Assembly: GCA_963711675.1 (NCBI GenBank)
Contig: CAVQFB010000011.1
Location: 765,966-829,965, forward strand
Source: CAVQFB01 sp963711675
Lineage (GTDB): Bacteria; Acidobacteriota; Terriglobia; Terriglobales; Acidobacteriaceae
DNA length: 64,000 nt
Direction of reading: 5' to 3'
This document shows, one piece after another, positions 17,844-26,629 of the stretch. Numbering within the stretch: position 1 is the first letter of the stretch; each line of letters begins with the position of its first letter. The translations under genes and the position numbers were made by a program. The notes beneath the pieces were generated by a model. The model was not told where the DNA came from and ran no database searches. It saw only the letters and a list, made by a program, of their open reading frames with translations.

Positions 17844-19291
17844 TCACTTGCCACCAATGGAGCAGATCTCTTCGATCGGTTGGCCTGCCTTATACTCAAG
17901 CTTTTTCGGAGGCTCACAGCCTTCTTCACGGGTCATCAGCAAACTGGGCTTGCCGATTTCCTCCTTGTCTGCGGTGTCTGCAATGGGTGCCAGTTTCTTT
18001 TTCATCTCTTCGAAGTCTGCCGTTTGCACGATGAGGTCTGACTTCGGCGGTAGAAACGCAATCTCGCGTTGCGTTTCGACCATACGCTGATAAAACGCAG
18101 GGTGCGTCCGGAACCAGCTTGCTCCCTTGATGTATCCCTCCCGCGTCGCAATTTTGTCGAAGAAGCGGGTGAAGCCGGTTGGGTCATAGCCTGCGTTCCA
18201 GGCGTACTGCACGCCCAGTTGGTCGGCTTCGAGTTCATAGTCACGACTCACACCCAGCAGTTTCAGATCGAGCACCATCCCCAACCCGTAGAAGCCATAC
18301 TGCAGCGCGTACATTGTGCCAATGCCGGCCACACCGCCGGTTAACACAACAGCGGCGACCTGTGCTGCCTGATAAAAAATCCCTGCAATGGTCGCGCGCT
18401 TCATGAGTTTGTGGCTGTGCCGCGCGACGCCGTGCGACATTTCATGCGCTAGCACCCCTGCCAATTCCGATTCGTCCTCGGCAGCTTCCAGCAATCCGCG
18501 CTCTATGAACAGGTAACCGCCCGGTAGTGCGAACGCATTGATCTCGCGAGACTGGAGAACCACTACATGCAGTGGGACCTTCAGGTCAGAACGGCTGGCT
18601 ACACGCTGCGCCACCGTATTCACGTAATCCTGAATCGCTTTGTCCTGCACCTCTGGTGGAAGCAGATGAGATCGCTTCATTTCTTCGATGGCTTGCTGGC
18701 CACGTTTGATGTCGTCTTGCTGGCCAGGCTCGATCTCACGGAACCCGATGTCCTGTACGTCGCCCCATCGGCGCTGCGCAAAGGCGCCATTGGCGATCTC
18801 CTGCTGTATTTGCCGGTTGACCCCAGGCCATTTTTCGATCAGGTCCAGCTTCGCGTTCAGATTGTCGTAAGCGGTCGGAACAGCCTGCGTCGCCAGAACC
18901 TTGGCTTCACTGTTGAGTAGATCGAGGTTTTGGATACTGCAGTGCGCTTGCTTGCGTTGGTCTTTGCTGAGCCCGGCTGTCGTTCTTTTGAGATCCGAGC
19001 GAGCCGTCTCAAGCTGTTTCTCATATCGTTTGCTGTGATCCTTAAAGCGGCTGACGCAGGAATTTTTCCTTTTTCGAGAGCTTTGCGCTGGCTCTGGATC
19101 TCACCTGCGCTGAAATTGAGTGTTGAAGCTGCTTCGAACAGTTCCAAATAGGACTTCTGCAGGTATCCCCGAAGATCCGACTGCGACTGCTTGGCAGCCG
19201 TTGGCGACTGACTGCCGCTTAAAGGCCCGGAGAAGCTCATCATCGTACCGCAGAGGCCGAGTGCGACCACCCGACGGACCAGATCTTTCAT
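17844..19291 (-). pseudogene. M48-family metallopeptidase, split by a frameshift
   Basis: The catalytic half is clear: zinc motif LAHEMSHGVARHS (HExxH), the third ligand region DYELEADQLGVQYAW, and INAFALPGGYLFIERGL just before. It resembles periplasmic BepA/LoiP-type proteases. The N-terminal half (ATG 19291, perfect AGGAGGTG site; signal peptide VVALGLCGTMMSFSG; helical stretch with LQKSYLELFEAASTLNF) lies in a different frame. The two halves join logically (SQRKALEK... / RFKDHSKRYEKQLETARSD) around two A5 runs on the minus strand at about 19063-19077, needing a -1 shift. The complete product would be about 480 residues. Either a sequencing indel or a genuine frameshift explains this, and no canonical slippery heptamer is present. 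Confidence 0.85.
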
Positions 19292-19352
19292 CGCAGTCAC
19301 CTCCTCTTTAAGTGTCTGCCGCTAATTTCCGGAATCGTACACACGTCAACGA

Positions 19353-20420
19353 CTACTGGTTATCTGTAGTCGAGGCCACCGGAGCCGTGTACCCCTCACG
19401 GACAAAAACCGTGATTTTCCGAGCTCTTCCCTTCTTGTCAGTCACTTTCAGGGGAAGGCCATCGCTTCCGATAACCTCTACCTTCAGCTTGTGATACTTC
19501 CCGTCGCGAACCTCCTGCGGTGGCGAAAAACTTATTGCGTATTGGTTACTCAACGCTCCCCCGACGCTCCGGAAAATGGCGGGAAGTTCACCTTCAAAAC
19601 GCGGGAACCAGGCGAATCCACCGGTTAGGTCTGCGAAAGTCTGGAGTTGGTTCTTCATTTGAAGATATCCGACGCTGGAGATTCCTCCTCGCATTTCGGC
19701 CATCAGATATTCGCTTTCAGCTATGCCAACGCAAAAAATCGTGACGTTGCTCTTCTTCAACTTCTCGTAAACCTCATCCAGACTCGTCCTGCTGAAGGTA
19801 TCAACGCCGGTGGTTATAAGTAGAATCGACTTCTTGCCCTTGACCTCTTCCAGCCTTTCCAGCGTGTCGGCTATGGCGTCAAACATGTTGGCTTCTCCGA
19901 ATCCCGGATAAGACAACGTCCTAAGCGCTTGCTCCACTGCAGGCTTGCTCCTGGTGAAGTCCACTCTGACCGCAGGCTTGATATCGTAGGTGACCAGCGC
20001 CACCCAGTCCTGTTGCTCCAGATGGTCGAGGAATTCCGTGCCCCAGGAGGCAGCCTTATAAGCGAAATAGTCGTATGCCAGCCCGCTATACTCCACCAAC
20101 ATAACGATCGTGACAGGCGCACTCGTTGGGGTGAAATCCGCGATGATTTGCGGCCTGCCTTCATCGAGGATGCGGAAGTTCTCTTTGTTCAGGCCGGTCA
20201 GCACGTTTCCATCCTGGTCAGTAACGAGCACGTCAACAACGACCAGAGCCGACTCGACCGACACGGAATATTCTGACTGCTTCTGCTCTGCCTGGACGGA
20301 AGTGGCCACGGTGGTATCGATCTCTTTCGCGACTCGCGCGGCAACAGGTTCCGCCGCGAACGAAAAGGCAAGCAAGAGTGTGGACAAAGATACGATGCTG
20401 CTAAGTCCGATGCTTCTCAT
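19353..20420 (-). CDS. VWFA-related secreted protein (acidobacterial type)
   Basis: 355 residues from ATG 20420 (GAGAGGG upstream). Signal peptide (SIVSLSTLLLAFSFAAEPVAA). Then comes a beta domain with VVVDVLVTDQDGNVLTGL and FRILDEGRPQIIADF, which is the characteristic opening of the acidobacterial VWFA-related domain. A von Willebrand A fold follows (VTIVMLVEYSG, later KKSILLITTGVDTFS). The first metal-site motif is degenerate, with VEYSG replacing DxSxS, so metal-dependent adhesion may be lost. The last ~90 residues contain AISFSPPQEVRDGKYHKLKV. It is probably periplasmic or surface-exposed. It is transcribed in the direction of the M48 gene, which starts 61 bp downstream. Confidence 0.9.
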   Translation of the reverse strand: MRSIGLSSIVSLSTLLLAFSFAAEPVAARVAKEIDTTVATSVQAEQKQSEYSVSVESALVVVDVLVTDQDGNVLTGLNKENFRILDEGRPQIIADFTPTSAPVTIVMLVEYSGLAYDYFAYKAASWGTEFLDHLEQQDWVALVTYDIKPAVRVDFTRSKPAVEQALRTLSYPGFGEANMFDAIADTLERLEEVKGKKSILLITTGVDTFSRTSLDEVYEKLKKSNVTIFCVGIAESEYLMAEMRGGISSVGYLQMKNQLQTFADLTGGFAWFPRFEGELPAIFRSVGGALSNQYAISFSPPQEVRDGKYHKLKVEVIGSDGLPLKVTDKKGRARKITVFVREGYTAPVASTTDNQ

Positions 20421-20497
20421 AGATCCCTCTCTGTGTTCACATGGTGAGGGAAGATGTCTGGTCCCGGGATTTTGCCTTCCACATAACCGCCATGGAT

Positions 20498-20806
20498 CTA
20501 ACATCTACAATGCGACCCGTCGACCAGATGCTGCTTGATGGTTTCTCCATCAGTTTGCCCGGCCTTTCCGCTGCGCAGAATTTCGGCCATGCATGGGCCG
20601 GCTGCCTCAGGGCTTACAACGCCCGCGACCAGAGCACCTTCTAGCAGGCTCATCGAGCTTTCCGCACCGTCAATCAATATGGCTTGCGCCAGCGCGCGCA
20701 CCCGGAGGTCTGCAGATTCCAGGGCTTCTACCAGCTCCAGCCCTGCTTCCGGATCAGCCGTCTTCCGCCACACAATCGCACAGGCGAGCATGTACTCCTG
20801 GTTCAT
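20498..20806 (-). CDS. small helical-repeat (HEAT-like) protein
   Basis: ATG 20806 follows GGAGGG at good spacing; an in-frame upstream extension to 20911 is less likely. The 102-residue product has two or three helix-pair repeats: AGLELVEALESADLRVRALA and SMSLLEGALVAGVVSPEAAG. This looks like a short HEAT/armadillo-type stack, probably a protein-interaction module in the cytoplasm. It lies between the VWFA gene and a small membrane protein gene on the same strand. Confidence 0.58.
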   Translation of the reverse strand: MNQEYMLACAIVWRKTADPEAGLELVEALESADLRVRALAQAILIDGAESSMSLLEGALVAGVVSPEAAGPCMAEILRSGKAGQTDGETIKQHLVDGSHCRC

Positions 20807-20870
20807 GACAAACCCTCCAAGGGGTGGCACATCAGCCATCCGCCGTAATGCGGCGGTCCAAGTGGCCCCT

Positions 20871-21020
20871 TCAGTATTCGAGGAGCAAGATTCCCCAAAA
20901 GAGTCCACCAAACAAGATCACGGAGACGACCACAATCCCTAGATACTGGATCAGACGCTCGGATCGCGTGGAACTTGTCGTTTGAGCATTGGCGATTTGT
21001 TCATCCAGATTGTCGAACAT
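20871..21020 (-). CDS. 49-residue C-tail membrane protein
   Basis: ATG 21020 with GGGGAG about 8 bases upstream. The short product has a polar N-terminus (FDNLDEQIANAQTTSSTRS) and one C-terminal membrane helix (LIQYLGIVVVSVILFGGLFW), so it is predicted to be tail-anchored. It is the first gene of the minus-strand cluster, which reads away from the regulatory DNA at 21.0-21.4 kb. No family was recognised. Confidence 0.55.
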   Translation of the reverse strand: MFDNLDEQIANAQTTSSTRSERLIQYLGIVVVSVILFGGLFWGILLLEY

Positions 21021-21308
21021 GGTCTCTTCTCCCCGGTAAGGAGTCTTCCAATTGCAAGACCCCTTCGGCACAATTCAGGCCGTCAGCGATGCTGGCTTGC
21101 TGCAAGCCAGACACCGGCTCACGGCTTCCATTACCTGCTTAACGAACTTCCGTGCATGTTGGGTGCCGGGTATGCCGAAAAGAAAACGGCAATTGCAATC
21201 GATTGAAAGGACATGCCAAGCGAAAGAGAACAAAGGCGTCAAACCCGTTCGGAGTCTGTCTCTCGTCCCCACCCACTCGTCATAGAAAGGAGACCTGAGG
21301 TGTTGTAC

Positions 21309-21436
21309 GTCCGATACTTCGGACATTCCCGGTCCGATTCCTTTGACGCGTGCGGGCCTGCATGTGAGACCGGTGTTGTCCTTGATCTTTGTTTTGTCCA
21401 ACTTGTCAGTCGTGAATGCCTGGTGCACGTCGTGCC
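21309..21436 (+). promoter_or_regulatory. putative enhancer plus sigma-54-type promoter (copy 1)
   Basis: An imperfect palindrome GTCCGAT-AC-TTCGGAC at 21309-21324 is followed by a half-site GTCCGATTC (about 21332). The core GG-N10-GC at 21422-21435 lies in TGGTGCACGTCGTGC, matching the invariant bases of -24/-12 promoters. The same layout recurs at 25771-25898 with an identical 112-base offset. Between the two copies (21021-21657) the only other candidate is a small ORF at 21476. The sigma-54 reading is an inference, since only the GG/GC core is conserved, not the full consensus. Confidence 0.48.
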
Positions 21437-21475
21437 CTATCTTTTTGCGTTCGGAATTTGGAGGACGCTGCCGGC

Positions 21476-21616
21476 ATGAAACTCGCGAGGCACGAGAAGA
21501 GCAATGACGACAGCGGGACTCTGTATCTCGGTCCGCAGCGGTCTCGTTCAACACTCCGGGGTGGTAACGCGCAGAAACCGTGCGGCAATCGCATCTTTGA
21601 GTTTGCTAATGCGTAG
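21476..21616 (+). CDS. possible 46-residue protein downstream of regulatory module
   Basis: ATG 21476 is preceded by GGAGGA with a 10-base spacer and lies about 30 bases after the predicted transcription start of copy 1. The product is polar and basic (KLARHEKSNDDSGTLYLGPQ ... RIFEFANA), with no recognised domain. It could be a real small protein or part of the leader of the DUF2934 gene. Support is limited to position and ribosome site. Confidence 0.3.
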   Translation: MKLARHEKSNDDSGTLYLGPQRSRSTLRGGNAQKPCGNRIFEFANA

Positions 21617-21657
21617 CCGGAAGCAGCTAGAGAAATCATCTAAAGGAGAAAATCGAA

Positions 21658-21855
21658 ATGAAATCTTCCCAGGTAGTCCCCTCTGTGCCGATCAAAGCGA
21701 ACCTCCAAAAGACGGAGGGCGGCGGTGAATTGCAGGACCAAATCCGTGCGCGTGCCTATCAACTCTACGAGCAGCGTGGAAGAGATGATGGACACGAAGT
21801 GGACGATTGGTTGCGGGCTGAGGCTGAATTATCCCAAGTCCGGAAGACGGCCTAA
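21658..21855 (+). CDS. DUF2934 family small protein
   Basis: A 65-residue protein with AAAGGAG ahead of ATG 21658. The C-terminal 40 residues carry the DUF2934 signature: IRARAYQLYEQRGRDDGHEV followed by DDWLRAEAEL. The family is small, cytoplasmic and common in Acidobacteria and proteobacteria, often in stress-inducible loci; its biochemical role is unknown. The gene lies downstream of the first regulatory module. About 230 bp without an evident gene separates it from the convergent exporter operon. Confidence 0.85.
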   Translation: MKSSQVVPSVPIKANLQKTEGGGELQDQIRARAYQLYEQRGRDDGHEVDDWLRAEAELSQVRKTA

Positions 21856-22083
21856 GTAGTTCTTGCGAGCACTCTGCAGATCCACGCGGTTTTCTGCGCT
21901 ACCTTGGCAGGTCTTCAACGAGTACAGCATGTTGTGGATCCGCTCTCCGGATTCCATCGGGAGTGAGTCCAACACTTCCTCCACCAGTTGACTGAACTAC
22001 TCACGCTCCACGTTACCTCCATTTCCCCCGGCTTGCTCTCCATGGAACCAGGCCCGAGCGCCGGCGCTCTGCGGAGTCGGCGC

Positions 22084-23304
22084 CTACTCGTAGCGCAACG
22101 CCTCGATCGGATTCAGGCGTGCCGCTTTCCGCGCGGGGTAGAAGCCGAAAAAAATTCCCACAGCCATTGAGAACACCACAGCCGTCGCGATCGCGAGCGG
22201 AGAAATCAACACCACCCAGCCCAACGTCTTGGTGATCAGGTAGGAGGCCCCCATTCCGAAGACGATCCCAATCGCGCCACCAATCAGACTGAGCACAACC
22301 GCCTCCGTCAGAAATTGGCTCTGCACGTTGCGCTCCGTGGCGCCGATCGCCATGCGAATGCCGATCTCGCGAGTACGCTCCGTCACCGACACCAGCATAA
22401 TGTTCATGATGCCGATGCCACCGACGATCAATGAAACGCTGGCAATCGACGCCAGGAGCATGGTCATGATACTTCCGGCCTGGTCTGCGAGGTCGGCCAT
22501 ATCGGCCAGATTCCTTACCATGAAGTCGTCGTCCTGCCCGGCACGAATGCGGTGACGATCCCGCAGCAGCGATGTGATCTGCTCTTGGGCCGCGTAGCTT
22601 GCCTGACGGGAAGTGGCTGACACCATGATCCAACGCAGCCAATCCTGCCCGGTGATCTTCTTCTGCAGGGTTGTGATCGGAACAAGTACCACGTCATCCT
22701 GATCATCGCCCATTGCCGCTGAGGTCCCCTTTTGAGCGAGGACACCCACGACCTTGAAAGGGAGACTCTTGATCCGAATGGTCTGTCCGAGCGGATCGGT
22801 TGCCCCGAACAGATTCTTGCGCACGCTTTCGCCGATGACTGCCACGTTCTCCGCCATCTCCACGTCTTCCTGCGTGAATGCGGTCCCTTCCTGAAACGGC
22901 CAGTTCCTGATGTCGAAGTACTGCGGCTCAGTGCCGTTGATTCGAGTGGCCCAGTTGTCGTTGCCAAAAACAACTTGTGAACTGGTATTACTGCCGGGGG
23001 CGGCAGCTTTGGCCGCCGGACACTCTCTTAGAATGGCGAGCATATCCGCATATACCAGGGTCTTGGTGGCACCCCAGCCCATATGGGTCCCGCCACGCGT
23101 AACCGTGCCCGAGCCAACGAACAGAATGTTCGAACCCATGGCAGCGATCTGCTGCTGTACCTGCTGCTGTGCCCCTTGCCCCACCCCTACCATCGCGATG
23201 ACAGCACCCACGCCGATGATGATGCCCAACATGGTGAGGCTGGAGCGCATTTTGTTGCGAGCCAGAGCTCGCACGGCGATTCGCGCTACGGCGATTACAT
23301 TCAT
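22084..23304 (-). CDS. MacB-type ABC transporter permease
   Basis: 406 residues from ATG 23304 (GAGGGATC upstream; a longer frame to 23451 overlaps the ATPase gene and is rejected). N-terminal helix in NKMRSSLTMLGIIIGVGAVIAMVGVG, then a large periplasmic MacB-PCD domain (SNILFVGSGTVTRGG, GTEPQYFDIRNWPFQEG). A FtsX domain with three helices ends in YPARKAARLNPIEALRYE. This is the mechanotransmission-type permease. It works with the ATPase encoded 34 bp upstream and the adaptor gene further upstream to export substrates through an outer-membrane factor. No TolC-like gene is present in the window. Confidence 0.95.
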   Translation of the reverse strand: MNVIAVARIAVRALARNKMRSSLTMLGIIIGVGAVIAMVGVGQGAQQQVQQQIAAMGSNILFVGSGTVTRGGTHMGWGATKTLVYADMLAILRECPAAKAAAPGSNTSSQVVFGNDNWATRINGTEPQYFDIRNWPFQEGTAFTQEDVEMAENVAVIGESVRKNLFGATDPLGQTIRIKSLPFKVVGVLAQKGTSAAMGDDQDDVVLVPITTLQKKITGQDWLRWIMVSATSRQASYAAQEQITSLLRDRHRIRAGQDDDFMVRNLADMADLADQAGSIMTMLLASIASVSLIVGGIGIMNIMLVSVTERTREIGIRMAIGATERNVQSQFLTEAVVLSLIGGAIGIVFGMGASYLITKTLGWVVLISPLAIATAVVFSMAVGIFFGFYPARKAARLNPIEALRYE

Positions 23305-23338
23305 ACTTGATCCCTCTGCCGCAGACAGCGCGGAACCA

Positions 23339-24124
23339 CTAATCCTCTTCCACTGGAAGATTCTGGAGTACTTGGAACGCGGTCTGGCGATTTTCCACAA
23401 GCTCATCTCGACGAACCCTTCCGTCGCGAAACTGGATCGCGCGCCTGGCAAACTGCGAAATATCGTGCTCGTGGGTCACCAAAACGATGGTGAGTCCACG
23501 CTCGTTCAGCCTCTCGAGAATCTCCATGATCTCCACCGACGTGCGGCTGTCGAGATTGCCGGTTGGCTCATCCGCCAGCAAAATCGAAGGATTGTTCACC
23601 AAGGCGCGCGCAATCGCGACTCGCTGCTGCTGCCCGCCAGATAATTGTGAAGGAAAATGTGTCGAACGGTCTCCGAGTCCGACAAGATCAAGCGCCTCCC
23701 GCGCCCGCTTCTCACCCTCTTCCTTGCTCACCTGTGCGTACAAAGTCGGCAACTCCACGTTCTCTAGCGCCGTGGTCCGGGAAAGCAGGTTGAATCCCTG
23801 AAAAACGAAGCCGATCTTTCGATTCCGTATCGCTGCCAACGCGTCCTTGCCAAGGCCTGATACGTCCATACCATCGAGGAAATACCTTCCAGAACTGAGC
23901 TTGTCGAGGCAACCCAGAATGTTCATGAAGGTGGATTTGCCACTTCCACTTGCTCCCATGATGGCCACAAACTCGCCACTGGCAATGTCCATGGTGATGC
24001 CGCGCAAAGCATGCACGCGGGCTTCGCCCAGGTCGTAGTACTTGTGGGCGTCCAGGACGCGGATCGTCGCTTCGCCCGGTTGCGAGAGGGTGATGTCGAT
24101 CTCGGGTTGGCTCATCGTGACCAT
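23339..24124 (-). CDS. MacB/LolD-type ABC transporter ATP-binding protein
   Basis: 261 residues; ATG 24124 has AGGAG only 3 bases away, so ATG 24115 is an alternative. Walker A is GASGSGKST, the Q-loop lies in FVFQGFNLLSRTTALENVE, the signature is LSGGQQQRVAIARAL, Walker B is ILLADEPTGNLD, and the switch histidine is in VTHEHD. This is the LolD/MacB subclass. It is encoded as a separate protein rather than fused to the permease as in classical MacB. The next gene (permease) starts 34 bp downstream and the adaptor ends 21 bp upstream, so this is one operon. Confidence 0.95.
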   Translation of the reverse strand: MVTMSQPEIDITLSQPGEATIRVLDAHKYYDLGEARVHALRGITMDIASGEFVAIMGASGSGKSTFMNILGCLDKLSSGRYFLDGMDVSGLGKDALAAIRNRKIGFVFQGFNLLSRTTALENVELPTLYAQVSKEEGEKRAREALDLVGLGDRSTHFPSQLSGGQQQRVAIARALVNNPSILLADEPTGNLDSRTSVEIMEILERLNERGLTIVLVTHEHDISQFARRAIQFRDGRVRRDELVENRQTAFQVLQNLPVEED

Positions 24125-24145
24125 AAGCTCCTCTGCATTTCGTCT

Positions 24146-25537
24146 CTAATGGCGATTTGCGTTCGTCGTGCCAGGCCCCATTTTGGGTCCGGCAAGAACC
24201 GCACCTGTCACCAGTTCGTCATCATCCTTCAGGGATCCGTTGAATAGCTCGGCCACTTCTGTCACGGTGTGGTCGGTTATACCGGATCGGATTCTTACCG
24301 GTTCCACAGTTTTGTCCGGACGTAGCTTCCAGAGGACTGCCACATCCAGACGGGGAGCATCTGTCGGTGCGAGCCCGATCGTGTCACTCTGCTCCCCGGC
24401 AGTGCGGCGGTTAACTTGCTTTACCGTTCCGCCAAGTTCCTCGCTCTTGCTGACCGCCGCATGATTAGCCGCGGGTGGCCCCTGGCCTGCGCTCTCGATC
24501 CCAAACTTCTTATATAGAGCGCGTATTTCCTCCGCTTTCATGTCGGGCTTGTAGCGTAGGGCACTATTGGGAACTCGGAGTACGTCGGTTGCCGACGCCA
24601 CCGGAATCGTGATGTAGGCCGTCATGCCAGGAAACAGCTTCATTTCGGGATTATCGAAATCGATGATCGTGTTGTAGGTGACCACGTTCTGAACCGTGGT
24701 GGCATTCATTCGCACCTGAGATACCCGCCCACTGAAGTTTTCTCTGGGATATGCGTCGACCTTGAAAGTGACTCGCTGGTTTGGCCGGATCGCGCCTACG
24801 TCGGATTCGTCGGTGCTGGCATAAACCTGCATCTTGGTCAGGTCTTGAGCAATCGTAAAGAGCGTTGGTGCTTGTAACGAGGCTGCAACCGTCTGGCCAA
24901 CGTCCACGTTCCGCGCAATAACAGTGCCATCGATGGGAGCGCGTATGGTGGTGTAGTCCAGGTTGGTCTGGGCTACCCGGACAGCGGCTTCCCGCTGATG
25001 CACTTGGGCTTCGGCTTGCTTCACAAGGGCATCGGCCGCAGACAAACCGGCCACCGCGGAATCGTAGTTGGACTTGGCTAAGTCGAGCTGCTGCGTGCTC
25101 ATGACGCCCTGTGAAGTCAAGGTTTTGGCGCGTTCGTAGTCGGCCGAGGTCTGAATCTGCAATGCCAGTGCCTTCTGGAGATTTGCTTGGGCAGTGGCGA
25201 CGCTGGCATGCGCGTTGGCCAGATCGGCTTTGGCCTGCAGCAACGATCCTTCGAAAAGTGAGGGATCGATCTGCGCGACAACTTGTCCCCTCTTTACGCG
25301 GGAATTGAAATCTGCGCGCAGACGAGAAACGGTCCCCGACACCTGGGAGCCGACCTGCACGGTGGTTACGGCGTTGATGGTGCCGGTGGCCTCTACCACC
25401 TGGCGAATGTCACCGCGGTCAACCTTAGCCGTGAAATATTGCAGATTGTCTTTCCCCTTCAATCGAAATAAAGCAAAGGCAGCAACTGCCAGCACGATCA
25501 GAATCGCGATCATCCAGTGACGCGGAAGAATCTTCAT
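24146..25537 (-). CDS. MacA/HlyD-type periplasmic adaptor
   Basis: 463 residues from ATG 25537 (AAGGA upstream). An N-terminal anchor helix (WMIAILIVLAVAAFALF) is followed by a lipoyl half-motif (ATGTINAVTTVQVGSQVSGT), a long helical hairpin (ANAHASVATAQANLQKALAL and on), the second lipoyl half (TIRAPIDGTVIARNVDVGQT) and beta-barrel/membrane-proximal parts. It is longer than E. coli MacA (371 residues), with an inserted polar stretch around residues 340-400 (IRALYKKFGIESAGQ). It bridges the inner-membrane permease to an outer-membrane channel. Confidence 0.93.
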   Translation of the reverse strand: MKILPRHWMIAILIVLAVAAFALFRLKGKDNLQYFTAKVDRGDIRQVVEATGTINAVTTVQVGSQVSGTVSRLRADFNSRVKRGQVVAQIDPSLFEGSLLQAKADLANAHASVATAQANLQKALALQIQTSADYERAKTLTSQGVMSTQQLDLAKSNYDSAVAGLSAADALVKQAEAQVHQREAAVRVAQTNLDYTTIRAPIDGTVIARNVDVGQTVAASLQAPTLFTIAQDLTKMQVYASTDESDVGAIRPNQRVTFKVDAYPRENFSGRVSQVRMNATTVQNVVTYNTIIDFDNPEMKLFPGMTAYITIPVASATDVLRVPNSALRYKPDMKAEEIRALYKKFGIESAGQGPPAANHAAVSKSEELGGTVKQVNRRTAGEQSDTIGLAPTDAPRLDVAVLWKLRPDKTVEPVRIRSGITDHTVTEVAELFNGSLKDDDELVTGAVLAGPKMGPGTTNANRH

Positions 25538-25770
25538 ATGATGTCCTTGAACAACTCGGCCTTCCCAACAAGTTCGGTGCATGTTGAGTGCCGCGCAGGC
25601 GAGAAGTAGGGGGCGATTACAAGTCTTTACTCTCGGAATCCAATCAAGAACGGGAGATACTAACCGACAGATTACAAACTCGATAAGACCATCGGCAGTC
25701 CGGCGTTTGGGTTGTCAACTTTGACGCCAGCTTGAACGAAAGACCAAACCGGCACCAGACGCCTTGTGAT

Positions 25771-25898
25771 GTCCGATGGTTCGGACGTTCCCTGTCCGAT
25801 TCTTCTGACATGCGTTGGACTGCGGCTCACATCTATCCTGCTTTTGCGGTTTGTTCTGTGTAACTTGGCGAAAGCCGATGCTTGGCCCACGCCGTGCC
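25771..25898 (+). promoter_or_regulatory. putative enhancer plus sigma-54-type promoter (copy 2)
   Basis: GTCCGAT-GG-TTCGGAC at 25771-25786 with the half-site GTCCGATTC at about 25794, and GG-N10-GC at 25884-25897 in TGGCCCACGCCGTGC. Predicted start of transcription is near 25909, about 57 bases before the rubrerythrin ATG. The alignment with copy 1 needs no gaps over roughly 140 bases. Divergent transcription of the adaptor gene may also begin in this 428-base gap (25538-25965), where no other gene is seen. Confidence 0.5.
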
Positions 25899-25965
25899 CT
25901 TCTCTTCGGCGAGCGATCTCGTTGCAGGTCGCCATTCGTTGAAACCGGAATGGAGAATACTGAAT

Positions 25966-26580
25966 ATGAAGAAGTTCGCTTTTAGTGTGCTCGCTCTCAC
26001 CCTCGCCTTGATTGCCCTGCCAAACGGGGCCATCGCCGCGACTAACACACTCGATAACTTGCAAGCCGGATTCAACGGGGAAAGCAATGCCCATTCCCGC
26101 TACCTCGCGTTCGCAGAAAAAGCCGACCAGGAAGGGTACGGTGAAGTTGCGAGTCTGTTCCGGGCTGCAGCCAAGGCGGAGGAAGTTCACGCCGCTAACC
26201 ACGCCGCCGTGATCAAGAAACTGGGCGGCACCCCCCAGGCAAAGCTGGAGACTCCGGTCGTCAAGTCGACCAAGGAAAACCTCGAGGCAGCCATCAAGGG
26301 AGAGTCGTACGAGCGCGACACGATGTATCCGGAATTCCTCAAGCAGGCTCGCGCCGAGGGGAACAGAGACGCTGTCCAGACCTTCAACTACGCAAAGACG
26401 GCGGAGGCCGAACACGCCAAGCTGTATTCCGAAGCCTTGAACAATCTCCCCAAACTGAAAGGGTCTAAAGCGAAGGACTATTTCGTGTGCATGGTGTGTG
26501 GCTACACGACGTCCAAAGTGGATTTTGCAAAGTGTCCGTCGTGTTTCACTCACAAGGACAAGTACGAGAAGGTCAGCTAG
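25966..26580 (+). CDS. exported rubrerythrin
   Basis: 204 residues from ATG 25966 with GGAGA upstream. The first ~26 residues form a Sec-type signal peptide (FSVLALTLALIALPNGAIAA), unusual because most rubrerythrins are cytoplasmic. The diiron four-helix bundle keeps its ligands: GESNAHSRYLAFAEKA, AEEVHAANHAAV, GESYERDTMYPEF and AEAEHAKLYSEA. The rubredoxin-like end has two CxxC knuckles (CMVCGYT, CPSCF). Rubrerythrins reduce peroxide with electrons passed through the rubredoxin centre. Export would place this activity in the periplasm, where an unknown donor is needed. First gene of a probable operon. Confidence 0.93.
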   Translation: MKKFAFSVLALTLALIALPNGAIAATNTLDNLQAGFNGESNAHSRYLAFAEKADQEGYGEVASLFRAAAKAEEVHAANHAAVIKKLGGTPQAKLETPVVKSTKENLEAAIKGESYERDTMYPEFLKQARAEGNRDAVQTFNYAKTAEAEHAKLYSEALNNLPKLKGSKAKDYFVCMVCGYTTSKVDFAKCPSCFTHKDKYEKVS

Positions 26581-26629
26581 CAACCGGGCCGTCGAGAGGC
26601 GTCCCGATTCTTCGGACTAAGGAGTTTCT

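Noticed and set aside
19055..19085. Programmed -1 frameshift in the M48 gene
   Set aside because: No X-XXY-YYZ heptamer fits the reading frame and no downstream pseudoknot was recognised; an indel is simpler.
25672..26583. 303-codon minus-strand frame covering the rubrerythrin gene
   Set aside because: It is the antisense of a gene with clear rubrerythrin motifs and has no domain of its own.
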